Assembly (NCBI RefSeq): GCF_014656215.1 | Contig: NZ_BNBZ01000006.1 | Location: 186,001 to 250,000 of the forward strand | Reading direction: 5' to 3' | DNA length: 64,000 bases | Source of the DNA: Streptomyces zaomyceticus | GTDB lineage: Bacteria; Actinomycetota; Actinomycetes; Streptomycetales; Streptomycetaceae | Shown: in pieces, positions 49,095-56,944 of the stretch | Layout of the letters: every line of letters begins with the position of its first letter | How positions within the stretch are numbered: position 1 is the stretch's first letter | Made by a program: the position numbers and the translations under genes | Notes under the pieces: generated by a model | What the model was told of the DNA's origin: nothing | Seen by the model: the letters and a program-made list of their open reading frames with translations, nothing else | The model's database searches: none

Positions 49095-49610
49095 TCAGCA
49101 GTCGAACACCGACCAGCAGATGTCGTTGCGCAGCCTCTGGTCGTCGAGGACGAGCTCACGGATCGCGTCCGGGAGCTGATCACGTTGCCACCGGCACTCG
49201 AGTCGCCCCGCGGTCTCGCTCCCGCCCGCCGGTGCCGCCGCCCGCGCGGCCTTGATCGCGTAGGCGGCCGCGCCGAGTTCGTGCGCCGCGACATGGGCGA
49301 CGACCGCGGCCTGACCGGCGGCGTACGCGGCGTGCCGGGCCGCCCCACGCAGGTCCCTGGCCGCCCCCATCGCATGGCCGCCCGCCGCGCGTGCCTCCAT
49401 CATCTTGATGTCGCCGCGCACCCAGGCCCGGGCATGTTCGACGGCCCGGCGGGGGCGGGGGTCCTCCGGCCGGGCCGACTCGAAGAGGCCGAGGACGTGC
49501 TCCGCGCACGAGGCGGCCCAGAGAGCGAGAAGACGGTGGTCCGCATCGGTGAGGGTCCCCCCGCGGCGGATGGTCACGAAGCGGGGATCCCGAACCTTGG
49601 GGAGGATCAT
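49095..49610 (-). CDS. putative immunity protein (Imm5-like), often annotated as exonuclease SbcC
   Basis: 171 residues from ATG 49610 with GGGAG 8 nt upstream. All-helical Ala-rich sequence: LPKVRDPRFVTIRRGGTLTDADHRLLALWAASCAEHVLGLFESARPEDPRPRRAVEHARAWVRGDIKMMEARAAGGHAMGAARDLRGAARHAAYAAGQAAVVAHVAAHELGAAAYAIKAARAA. This family is a predicted immunity protein (Imm5-like), commonly mis-labelled SbcC in Streptomyces. No toxin gene is adjacent, so it may be an orphan or act on an effector encoded elsewhere. Confidence 0.8.
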   Translation of the reverse strand: MILPKVRDPRFVTIRRGGTLTDADHRLLALWAASCAEHVLGLFESARPEDPRPRRAVEHARAWVRGDIKMMEARAAGGHAMGAARDLRGAARHAAYAAGQAAVVAHVAAHELGAAAYAIKAARAAAPAGGSETAGRLECRWQRDQLPDAIRELVLDDQRLRNDICWSVFDC

Positions 49611-49695
49611 GACGTGCACTCCCGCCTGCGCGCTTCGGTGCCACTCGCTCCCGCGCGCATCGGCGCCAGTCGCCGAGTCGCGCCATGATGCCCGT

Positions 49696-49953
49696 TCAGC
49701 GCCCCTGACGCCGCTTCGCGTCGAACCGGAGCAGTACCCGCACCACACGCCACACCCCGGCTGCGGCAGCCAGCACGGCCCCCACCGTGAGCAGGCTCTT
49801 CCCCACGGGTTCGGAGACGCCGACGACCAGCGCGGGCACGAGCAGCACGCCGAAGACGGCCGCGGCCAGGACACCGGCCGTCACCAGGGCGAACATGATC
49901 TCCACCGTCATCGCGTCCTTCTCCCACCGCGACTCCCGCCCCTCGTCGTCCAT
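49696..49953 (-). CDS. DUF6332-like small membrane protein
   Basis: 85 residues: a charged start (MDDEGRESRWEKDAM), two hydrophobic helices (VEIMFALVTAGVLAAAVFGVLLVPALVVGV and LLTVGAVLAAAAGVWRVVRVLLRF) and a basic C-terminus. Matches the Streptomyces family DUF6332. ATG 49953. Function unknown. A second start at Met15 is possible. Confidence 0.72.
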   Translation of the reverse strand: MDDEGRESRWEKDAMTVEIMFALVTAGVLAAAVFGVLLVPALVVGVSEPVGKSLLTVGAVLAAAAGVWRVVRVLLRFDAKRRQGR

Positions 49954-50097
49954 GCCGCAAGTGTCACACGGCCGAGCAGCCGCCCCGGCGGGGGCACTTC
50001 GGCGGCGGACCGTGGGGCGGGGGCCTGCCGAACCGTCCTCCGCCGGGGTTCCCCAGGAGCCCGTCCGAGGGTGCGCGCGGCACCGTGAGGACGTACC

Positions 50098-50146
50098 GGC
50101 ACGGCGGAGGGCCCGGACTCGACGAGTCCGGGCCCTCCGCCGTGCC
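50098..50146 (-). terminator. strong 23-bp perfect terminator hairpin
   Basis: GGCACGGCGGAGGGCCCGGACTC and its perfect complement flank a GAC loop. It lies 5 bp downstream of the PRC-barrel stop, so it ends that gene; the DUF6332 start lies 145 bp away. Confidence 0.85.
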
Positions 50147-50151
50147 GTGGC

Positions 50152-50520
50152 TCAGACGATGCGGCCGCCGAACGGGCCGCCCAGCCCGTAATACGCGCCC
50201 ACCTCATGGCGGTAGGCGGGGTCCTCCAGGTGCTTGTCGCGGTGGAACTCGGGAGCGTCCTTGATCTGCTCCTTGGTCCGCTCGACGAAGATCTTCCGCT
50301 CGTCGACGTCGATGCGGACCACCGTGCTGGCGGGCAGGAGGACCTCCTTGCCGAAGATCCAGACTCCGGTGTCCACGACCAGGTAGGCGTCATCGACCTC
50401 GTCGGAGTGCTTGTCCACCTTGCCGATACTGCCGTCGGTCGCCTCGACCTTGTAGCCGGTCAGATCGGTACCGGCCAGGTGGCCGGCGGTCGACTTGTAG
50501 CTCCACACGTTCTCGGTCAC
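50152..50520 (-). CDS. PRC-barrel domain protein
   Basis: 122 residues from GTG 50520 (GGAGGAG 10 nt upstream). PRC-barrel core: VWSYKSTAGHLAGTDLTGYKVEATDGSIGKVDKHSDEVDDAYLVVDTGVWIFGKEVLLPASTVVRIDVDERKIFVERTKEQIKDAPEF. C-terminus: RDKHLEDPAYRHEVGAYYGLGGPFGGRIV. Proteins of this family bind RNA or photosystem components, and in actinobacteria many are stress-inducible. Nearest partner may be a stress sigma regulon. Confidence 0.88.
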   Translation of the reverse strand: MTENVWSYKSTAGHLAGTDLTGYKVEATDGSIGKVDKHSDEVDDAYLVVDTGVWIFGKEVLLPASTVVRIDVDERKIFVERTKEQIKDAPEFHRDKHLEDPAYRHEVGAYYGLGGPFGGRIV

Positions 50521-50670
50521 GCGAAAACAACTCCTCCGGTCGGTGGAGAGCGGTGTGCGCATCCCTGCCGCCCTCCCTTTTCCGTGTGTCGTACGGGGCG
50601 GGTGTCGTGCCCGCCTGGGCTTCGCCTGCCCCGGACACGGCGACGCATGCCCCCGATTCGCTCGGGATCC

Positions 50671-51495
50671 TCATTTCCGCCGTTTCAGCGCGTGTGTCAC
50701 ACGGGGCAGTTCCCCGTGGAACAGACGGCCGGCCAGCGCGCCGCCGAACACGACCACGCCCACCGCGACCAGCCAGGTCTGGATGACGAGGAAGGCGCCG
50801 AACGGCCCGTAGGTGACGGCGCTGGACGCGATCAGCGGGGAGAAGACGAGCCGGGAGAAGACCCTGAGCCCCAGCAGTCCGAGCACGGTGGCCACCGCCC
50901 CGGGCAGCAGGGCCGTCCACGCGACCCTGCCACCGAGCAGCAGTCGCTGCGACCACCAGAAGAACAGGGTGCCGCTCAGTACGGAGACGATGCCCCCGGC
51001 CGGACCGTGGCGCCAGGAGGTGGCCACGGCGAACAGATACAGCAGCCCCAGGAGGACGGTGAGCCACAGCACGTGGCGCCACCTGGCCCACCAGTGGGCG
51101 GGGGCCAGGTCCCAGACCTTCTCGTAGCCGCTCTGCACGACGGTGCCGAAGGAGAGACCGAACACGGCGAGCAGGGCGAGACCGAAGGCGGTCGTGGTCC
51201 GCCGCACCTGGCCGGGGAGCGCGAACAACCGCTCGATCTCCATCCTGGCGGGCTCGGACACGCCGAGGGCGTCCCCGAGCCACTGGGCGAACCCCTTGCC
51301 GCTGCCGGCCCCTGCCGCGGACACGACGATGAGCAGTGGGATCAGGGTGAGGAACCCGAGCGCCGCGAAGCCCAGCGACCGCTGCCACAGATCGAGCCCG
51401 CTGACCGGAGCCCACAGATGACCGGCCCGCAGCCGGCGGATCACGCTCCGGACGCGTTCGAACGGAGACCGTCGCCCTGCGGGACGGGCGGCCAT
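50671..51495 (-). CDS. YihY/BrkB-family membrane protein
   Basis: 274 residues from ATG 51495. Family features: LWQRSLGFAALGFLTLIPLLIVVSA near the start, VWDLAPAHWWARWRHVLWLTVLL, GTLFFWWSQRLLLGG, WTALLPGAVATVLGLLGLRVFSRLVFSPLIASSAVTYGPFGAFLVIQTWLVAVGVVVFGGALAGRL. Six membrane helices expected. YihY was once called ribonuclease BN; its actual role in the membrane is not known. Confidence 0.87.
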   Translation of the reverse strand: MAARPAGRRSPFERVRSVIRRLRAGHLWAPVSGLDLWQRSLGFAALGFLTLIPLLIVVSAAGAGSGKGFAQWLGDALGVSEPARMEIERLFALPGQVRRTTTAFGLALLAVFGLSFGTVVQSGYEKVWDLAPAHWWARWRHVLWLTVLLGLLYLFAVATSWRHGPAGGIVSVLSGTLFFWWSQRLLLGGRVAWTALLPGAVATVLGLLGLRVFSRLVFSPLIASSAVTYGPFGAFLVIQTWLVAVGVVVFGGALAGRLFHGELPRVTHALKRRK

Positions 51496-51729
51496 CAGCG
51501 GTCCGGCTCCTGAGCCGGGACCGGGGGCACCGACACCACCGCGGCACCCGGTAGGTCGAGCATGGCGCGCTCCAGGCTCAGGGAATTCGACGCTCTCTTC
51601 AGGGTAGGACCGACCCGCACCGGAAGCCCCCGTCGGCTCCGGAAGGTGACGAGAGGTGACGTGACGCGCAAGGGCGGACGGCCCCACCGGGCAAGATCGT
51701 TCGCAGGCCGGCTCGTTAGGCTCGCGCGC

Positions 51730-52392
51730 ATGACGACGACACCTCTTGCCGGCAGTGCCTTCGACCTGCTCCGCCTCGACGCACTGGCGGACCCGGAGGA
51801 GCTGCGCCGGGTGTACGCGCTCCCCGGCGACGCGGCGGTCCGCAAGCAGATGACCGAACTCACCGACCAGACGACGCGGCTGATCGGCTGCTCGTCATTG
51901 GTCCTGGTCGCAAGCGCGGACGCCGACGGCAACTGCGACGTCTCGCCGCGCGGCGGCCCCGCAGGATTCGTCTCCGTCCTGGACTCACGGACGCTGGCGA
52001 TACCGGACGCGACCGGCAACAAGCGGCTGGACACCCTGCGGAACGTCATCGCCACCGGGCGGGCCGGGCTGGTGTTCGTCGTCCCCGGGCGGACCACCAC
52101 CCTGCGGGTCAACGGCCGGGCCGTCGTCTCCACCCGCCCGGAGCTGCTGTCGCAGCTGACCGCCGTGGGGAAGCCGCCGGCCAGTGCGCTGGTGGTGGGG
52201 ATCGAGGAGGTCTACCCGCACTGCCCCAAGGCGCTGCTGCGCAGCGGTGCCTGGAAGCCGGACCAGTGGCTGCCGGCGGACGCCCAGCCGACCTCGGCCG
52301 AGGTGACGCTGGCGCAACTGCGGATGCCGGAGCTGACGATCTCCGACATCGAGCGGGCGGAGGCCGAGTCGCTGAAGTACCGGTACGAGTGA
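51730..52392 (+). CDS. FMN-binding PPOX (pyridoxamine-phosphate-oxidase-like) protein
   Basis: 220 residues from ATG 51730. TAGGCT (51717-51722) ends 7 nt before the ATG, giving a leaderless transcript. Split-barrel core: LIGCSSLVLVASADADGNCDVSPRGGPAGFVSVLDSRTLAIPDATGNKRLDTLRNVIATGRAGLVFVVPGRTTTLRVNGRAVVS and EVYPHCPKALLRSGAWKPDQW. This resembles the MSMEG_1061-type FMN or F420 dehydrogenase-like branch. The substrate is unknown. Confidence 0.87.
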   Translation: MTTTPLAGSAFDLLRLDALADPEELRRVYALPGDAAVRKQMTELTDQTTRLIGCSSLVLVASADADGNCDVSPRGGPAGFVSVLDSRTLAIPDATGNKRLDTLRNVIATGRAGLVFVVPGRTTTLRVNGRAVVSTRPELLSQLTAVGKPPASALVVGIEEVYPHCPKALLRSGAWKPDQWLPADAQPTSAEVTLAQLRMPELTISDIERAEAESLKYRYE

Positions 52393-52563
52393 CGTACCGA
52401 CGATGAGTCCCGGAAGCGAGCTGGACCGCCTGACAGCTCCGCGCCCTTCCTCGGAGTTGTCGTGGCCTTCACGAGCGGGAACGGGAACGTGAGAGGCTCG
52501 ACCCCTGCGGGTCGCGCTCGATCGGAGGGGCGGCACCCGGCCGCAGGACCCGGGGGAGGGGCC

Positions 52564-52941
52564 ATGGGGAACACGGGAACGACGGAATCGTCCCGGGGGC
52601 GTTCGCGTGCCGAGCGATTGGTCGAAGGGCTGACCGTCGCCGTGGCGTCGGTCCTCTCCTTCCTCCTGCTGGCGGGCCCGGTGACGATCTTCGTCACGAC
52701 CACCTGGCAGCTGGTGACCGGCACCGGCATCACGGCGTTCAGCCGGGTCGCGGTACCGGTGATACTCCTAGGGCTCCTGACGTTGCCGCTCGTTCTCGCC
52801 CTGCGGGTCTTCCGCTCGGGCCGGACGAGGGGCCGGGAGCCCATGACGGCGGCGGTACCGGCGACGCTGACACTGCTTGGCGGGTCGGTCGTGCCGTTCG
52901 GCGCCCTGGTGCTGATCTTCGTGTTCGCGCACACGAGCTGA
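52564..52941 (+). CDS. small hypothetical membrane protein
   Basis: 125 residues from ATG 52564 (GGGGGAGGGG upstream). A 20-residue Ser/Thr/Arg-rich start, then three hydrophobic segments: LTVAVASVLSFLLLAGPVTIFVT, VAVPVILLGLLTLPLVLALRV and AAVPATLTLLGGSVVPFGALVLIFVFAH. No recognised domain. Confidence 0.7.
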   Translation: MGNTGTTESSRGRSRAERLVEGLTVAVASVLSFLLLAGPVTIFVTTTWQLVTGTGITAFSRVAVPVILLGLLTLPLVLALRVFRSGRTRGREPMTAAVPATLTLLGGSVVPFGALVLIFVFAHTS

Positions 52942-53063
52942 CCCGCCCGGCCCGGCCCGGACCGTGCTTCCGGCCGGCACGTCCTGCTCCTGCAGGCTCC
53001 CGGTTCACCTACGGGCGCCGTGGGTGCGTGGATACGATCTTGTCCACGACAGAAGGGGTGGGC

Positions 53064-53600
53064 ATGGGCAAGTACAACGTCAGGCCGGACATCGACGCGG
53101 CAGCCGAGAAGGCGGGGCCGGCGCTCGGTTCCAAGCGCGAGATCGAGAACCTTCCGAGCGTCCTGTGGGAGGGCGAGACCGTCGACATGCTCGTCACGGG
53201 CCTGTACGGCGGGGGCAACGGGTTGGTGGCGCTGACGGACCGGCGGCTGATCTTCTTCAAGCACGGGATGATGTCGCAGAAGCTGGAGGACTTCCCGCTC
53301 GGCAACATCTCGTCCGTCGAGTGGACCGGCGGCATGCTGATGGGCACGCTCACGGTGTACGCCTCGGGCAACCGGGCGGACATCAAGAACGTGGCGAAGG
53401 CGCAGGGCGCGGCGCTCTCCGGCGAGCTGCGGATGCGACTCTCGAAGACGCCGGCCGCCGCCGCTCCCGCGGCTTCCGTGCCTTCGGCCGCTCAGGACGT
53501 GGCGTCGCGTCTGGCGACGCTGGACCAGCTGCGCCTGGTGGGGGCCATCACGGATGCGGAGTACCAGGACCGGCGCACGGCGATCCTGAACAGCATCTGA
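53064..53600 (+). CDS. bacterial PH domain-SHOCT protein
   Basis: 178 residues from ATG 53064 (AGGGG upstream). PH-like core YNVRPDIDAAAEKAGPALGSKREIENLPSVLWEGETVDMLVTGLYGGGNGLVALTDRRLIFFKHGMMSQKLEDFPLGNISSVEWTGGMLMGTLTVYASGNRADIKNVAKAQGAAL. A linker with Ala/Pro precedes a C-terminal SHOCT motif, RLATLDQLRLVGAITDAEYQDRRTAIL. SHOCT proteins often mediate assembly of membrane-stress complexes. Followed at once by a terminator. Confidence 0.87.
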   Translation: MGKYNVRPDIDAAAEKAGPALGSKREIENLPSVLWEGETVDMLVTGLYGGGNGLVALTDRRLIFFKHGMMSQKLEDFPLGNISSVEWTGGMLMGTLTVYASGNRADIKNVAKAQGAALSGELRMRLSKTPAAAAPAASVPSAAQDVASRLATLDQLRLVGAITDAEYQDRRTAILNSI

Positions 53601-53612
53601 GTACGACGGTGT

Positions 53613-53644
53613 CGAAGGCCCTGACCCTGTGGTCAGGGCCTTCG
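53613..53644 (+). terminator. 14-bp perfect terminator hairpin
   Basis: CGAAGGCCCTGACC pairs with GGTCAGGGCCTTCG around a CTGT loop, 13 bp after the PH-SHOCT stop. Confidence 0.82.
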
Positions 53645-53967
53645 GCGATTCCGTGACCGGACACGCCGGAAGCGCCGAACGGTGCCAGTCCTGGGAGACA
53701 GGGAGCCCGGGTGGTCCTTTGGCTCTGGGTGGGCGGGTTTTGGGGCGGTCCGCTGGTCCATTGGCTCAGTGATCAGGGGTTGAGTTGAGCCACGGGTACT
53801 CCCAATGGTTTCCTTGTCGTATCCAGGTACTTTCGGCGCCGCGCAGCGCCGGAGCGGCGACGAGGCCGGTCCGGACCGCGGCGCCTTCGTCATGTCCATG
53901 AGCTCCCACCACCCCGGGAACGCCGTGCGACAGGGCGAAAGGCAAGACAAGGGGGCGGTTCACACCC
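53645..53967. other. 323-bp intergenic region before the FUSC gene
   Basis: No gene recognised. It holds a TGGCTCA-N17-TGAGCCA inverted repeat (53762-53792), a GGCGC-CGCGCA-GCGCC hairpin (53831-53846) and a locally AT-richer stretch with TTTCCTTGTCGTATCCAGG that may serve as promoter of the downstream gene. Confidence 0.5.
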
Positions 53968-55479
53968 GTGAAGAGGATGTTCGTGGCGCCGGATCCGGGG
54001 CGCGTCAGGTTGAGGAACTCGCTGCGGGCGGTGATGGGCATCGCCCTCGCGGTCGCCCTGTCCGAGCTGGCCGGGCTCTCGCTGACCGCCTCCATCACCG
54101 GTGGTCTGGCGGCGCTGCTCGCGCTGTTCACCGTGATGGACTCCACCGTCCGGTCGCAGGCCGTGACCACGCTGCTGCTGCCCGCCGCGGGCTTCCCCGT
54201 CCTCGCCCTGGCCACCGCGCTGCACGACATCACCCTCCTCAGGGACCTCGCCTTCCTCGTCGTGGTCTTCTGCGGGGTCTACGCCCGGCGCTGGGGCCCG
54301 CGCGGGCACGCGCTGGGGATCTTCGCGTTCATGAACTTCTTCACGACCCAGTTCCTGCACGCCGTGCCCGGTCAGCTGCCCGAGCTCTACGCCGCCGTGG
54401 GGATCGCCCTGGCCGCCGCCGGTGCGGTCCGGTTCGTTCTCTGGCCGCTGGAGCGGCGCATCCCGCCCGCGGCCGCCCCCGCCCCGCTGCCCGGTTCCGG
54501 GCTCTCCCGCGTGACCACGCGGCAGGCGATCCAGGCCGCGGCCGCGTGCGCCGTGGCGCTCGCGATCGGCCAGGTGCTCTCCGAGGACCGCTGGTACTGG
54601 GCCGTCGGCACGACCTGGTGGATCTTCGTCAACACCGTGTCGCGGGGCGAGACGCTGGTACGCGGCTTCCGCCGGGTCCTCGGCACCGTGATCGGGATCG
54701 CCGTGGGCATGGTCGTCGCCATCCCGCTCGACGGCGCCGCCCTGCCGACGGCCCTCCTGGTGGCCGTCTGCGTCTTCGGGATCTTCTACACGGCGCCCGT
54801 CTCGTACAGCTGGATGATGCTGGCGGTGACCGTCATGGCGGGCCTGCTGTACGGGCTCCTCGGCGTCCTCGATCCGGCGCTCCTTGTGCTGCGTCTCGAG
54901 GAGACGGCCGTGGGCGCGGTGAGCGCCGCGCTCGCCGTGATGCTGATCCTTCCGGTCACCACGCACGCGATCAACGACGCGTGGATCCAGCGCGCCCTGC
55001 GCGGCGTACGTGCGGCGACGTCGGCCTCTCTGCAGCGTCTCTCCGGTGACGAGGACGCCGATCCGAGCCCTCACGCCGCCGAGCTGGAGCTGCTGCTGGG
55101 CCGCGTGCGGCTGTCGCTCGCGCCGCTGGTCCATCCGCTGAGTCCCTTCCGGGGGCGGAAGGCCCGGGCCCGTCAGGTGCTGGCGCTCCTCGACGAGTGT
55201 GCCGAGGAGGTGCGGGGCCTCGCCGCGGTGGCCGCCGATCCGGCCGCGAGCCACGACGCCCGGCTGGCCGCGGCCTCCTGGCGCGTCGAGGCCGCCGTGG
55301 AGCGGCTGACCTCGCCCCGGTCCCGCCCGGAGGCGGGCGAGCGGGTGTCGGTGGACGGCGCCGCCGCCCCGGTCGCCGGTCAGGTCGCGCTCGGCCACGT
55401 CAGCGGTCTGGAGAAGCTCCTCGCCGCCCTCGACGAGCCCCTGCGGACGCCCCCCGGCTCGCTCCTCGTCCGCTCCTGA
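53968..55479 (+). CDS. FUSC-family transporter-like membrane protein
   Basis: 503 residues from GTG 53968; ATG 53977 is an alternative. Two membrane bundles: LRNSLRAVMGIALAVALSELAGLSLTASITGGLAALLALFTVMDSTVRSQAVTTLLL and RQAIQAAAACAVALAIGQVLSEDRWYWAVGTTWWIFVNTVSRGETLVRGFRRVLGTVIGIAVGMVVAIPL, the FUSC signature. A cytoplasmic Ala/Arg-rich helical tail follows. FUSC proteins resemble aromatic-acid exporters (AaeB) and fusaric acid resistance proteins. The substrate is unknown. Confidence 0.88.
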   Translation: MKRMFVAPDPGRVRLRNSLRAVMGIALAVALSELAGLSLTASITGGLAALLALFTVMDSTVRSQAVTTLLLPAAGFPVLALATALHDITLLRDLAFLVVVFCGVYARRWGPRGHALGIFAFMNFFTTQFLHAVPGQLPELYAAVGIALAAAGAVRFVLWPLERRIPPAAAPAPLPGSGLSRVTTRQAIQAAAACAVALAIGQVLSEDRWYWAVGTTWWIFVNTVSRGETLVRGFRRVLGTVIGIAVGMVVAIPLDGAALPTALLVAVCVFGIFYTAPVSYSWMMLAVTVMAGLLYGLLGVLDPALLVLRLEETAVGAVSAALAVMLILPVTTHAINDAWIQRALRGVRAATSASLQRLSGDEDADPSPHAAELELLLGRVRLSLAPLVHPLSPFRGRKARARQVLALLDECAEEVRGLAAVAADPAASHDARLAAASWRVEAAVERLTSPRSRPEAGERVSVDGAAAPVAGQVALGHVSGLEKLLAALDEPLRTPPGSLLVRS

Positions 55480-55667
55480 CGAACTCGACCGCCTCGACCA
55501 CCTCGACTGTCTCGGCCACCGCGGACCACCTCGACCCCCGCGACGGCGTCGATCACCGCGCCACCCCACCACCGCGGCCACCACACCGCCCCCGCCGGGC
55601 GACGCCGCCGCGCCCGCCCGGCTGTCCGCCGGACCGCCACGTACGTCCACCCGCCGCCACTCACCCC

Positions 55668-55683
55668 TTTGGTCTAGACCGCC
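55668..55683 (+). promoter_or_regulatory. DasR-type operator (dre) before the lactonase gene
   Basis: TTTGGTCTAGACCGCC contains the perfect palindrome GGTCTAGACC, the core of the GntR-type DasR site (ACTGGTCTAGACCACT; 12 of 16 positions match). It overlaps the presumed -35 region; TACCGT lies about 5 bp downstream as the -10 box. DasR controls N-acetylglucosamine metabolism; regulation of this gene is inferred from the match. Confidence 0.72.
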
Positions 55684-55746
55684 TGCTACCGTCGGCCGGA
55701 CGCAGGCCGGTCGACCGTGACCGGCCCCGGGGACAGGGGAGGCGTC

Positions 55747-56802
55747 GTGGGCGACACAGGGACGGTTCAGGGGCGGAGCGCGGCACGCGCGTACATCGGC
55801 TCCTTCACCTCGGCGGGCGGGCGCGGTGTCCTCGCCGCCGAGCTGGACGAGGAGACGGGAGCGCTGACCGTCACCGGCGCCAGTGACGCCGTCGCCGACC
55901 CCTCCTTCCTCGCCGTCGCGGGATCCGTGCTCCACGCCGTGTCCGAGACCGACGCGGGGGCGGTGGCCGCGTTCGACGTCGCCGGGCCCGTCCCCCGGCC
56001 GCTCGGCGAGCCCGTTCCCGTCGACGGATCGGGCCCCACCCACCTCGCCCTCGCCGCCGGGCACCTGCTCACCGCCAACTACACCTCCGGCAGCGTCACG
56101 GCCCTGCCCCTCGCGGAGGACGGCACCGCCCGCCCCGCGACTTCCGTCCTGCGGCACGAGGGCAGCGGTCCCGTCACCGGGCGACAGGCCGGCCCCCACG
56201 CCCACCAGGTGCTCCCCGACCCGAGCGGCCGGTGGGTCGTCAGCGTGGACCTCGGGACCGACTCCGTACGCGTCTGCGCGCTCGATCCGGAGACCGGCGC
56301 GCTCGCTCCGCACGCGGAGACGGCCCTGCGTCCCGGCACCGGGCCGCGTCATCTCGCCTTCCACCCGGCCGGCACGCACGCGTACGTCCTGAACGAGCTG
56401 GAGCCGACCCTCACCGTCTGCCGCTGGGACGCCGAGGCCGGCCTGCTCGAAGCCCTCGGCGAGACGTCCGTCGTCCCCGAGGCAGCCGTCGCCCCCAGCT
56501 ACCCCTCCGAAGTCGTCGTCGCCCCCGACGGGCGCTTCCTCTGGGTCGCCGTCCGCGGTGACGACACCCTCGCCGTGCTCGCACTCGATCCCGAAGGATC
56601 CAAGGCCTCCCTCGTCGCCACCGTGCCCTGCGGCGGCACCTGGCCCCGCGACCTGACCCTCGCCCCGTCCGGACGCCACCTGTACGCGGCCAACGAGCGC
56701 TCCGGCGACGTCACCTGGTTCACGCTCGACCCGGAGACCGGGATCCCCGCGCGCGAGGGCTCCGTCGAGGCCCCTGCCGCCTCCTGCGTCGTCTTCGGCT
56801 GA
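55747..56802 (+). CDS. lactonase family protein (6-phosphogluconolactonase-like beta-propeller)
   Basis: 351 residues from GTG 55747 (AGGGGAGG upstream); GTG 55717 is a second choice. Seven-bladed propeller of the Pgl/YbhE family: AYIGSFTSAGGRGVLAAELDEETGAL, GPTHLALAAGHLLTANYTSGSVTALPL, GPHAHQVLPDPSGRWVVSVDLGTDSVRV, GPRHLAFHPAGTHAYVLNELEPTL, APSYPSEVVVAPDGRFLWVAVRGDDTL and GGTWPRDLTLAPSGRHLYAANERSGDV. Hydrolyses 6-phosphogluconolactone or another sugar lactone. No signal peptide. A DasR-like operator ties it to amino-sugar use. Confidence 0.88.
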   Translation: MGDTGTVQGRSAARAYIGSFTSAGGRGVLAAELDEETGALTVTGASDAVADPSFLAVAGSVLHAVSETDAGAVAAFDVAGPVPRPLGEPVPVDGSGPTHLALAAGHLLTANYTSGSVTALPLAEDGTARPATSVLRHEGSGPVTGRQAGPHAHQVLPDPSGRWVVSVDLGTDSVRVCALDPETGALAPHAETALRPGTGPRHLAFHPAGTHAYVLNELEPTLTVCRWDAEAGLLEALGETSVVPEAAVAPSYPSEVVVAPDGRFLWVAVRGDDTLAVLALDPEGSKASLVATVPCGGTWPRDLTLAPSGRHLYAANERSGDVTWFTLDPETGIPAREGSVEAPAASCVVFG

Positions 56803-56873
56803 GGTCTGTCCGGTCGGCGCACGTCGGAAGCGCGACGGCGCCGGACCGGGCCGACCGGACCGGGCATGTGACG

Positions 56874-56932
56874 CGCCCGTACGCCGAAGGGCCCGCACCG
56901 GAGATCGGTGCGGGCCCTTCGGCGTACGGGCG
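56874..56932. terminator. 27-bp perfect bidirectional terminator
   Basis: 27-bp arms around a GAGAT loop (stem centre CCGAAGGGCCCGCACCG). It lies between the convergent lactonase and CbiX-like genes. Confidence 0.88.
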
Positions 56933-56944
56933 GGGTGGCGGACC

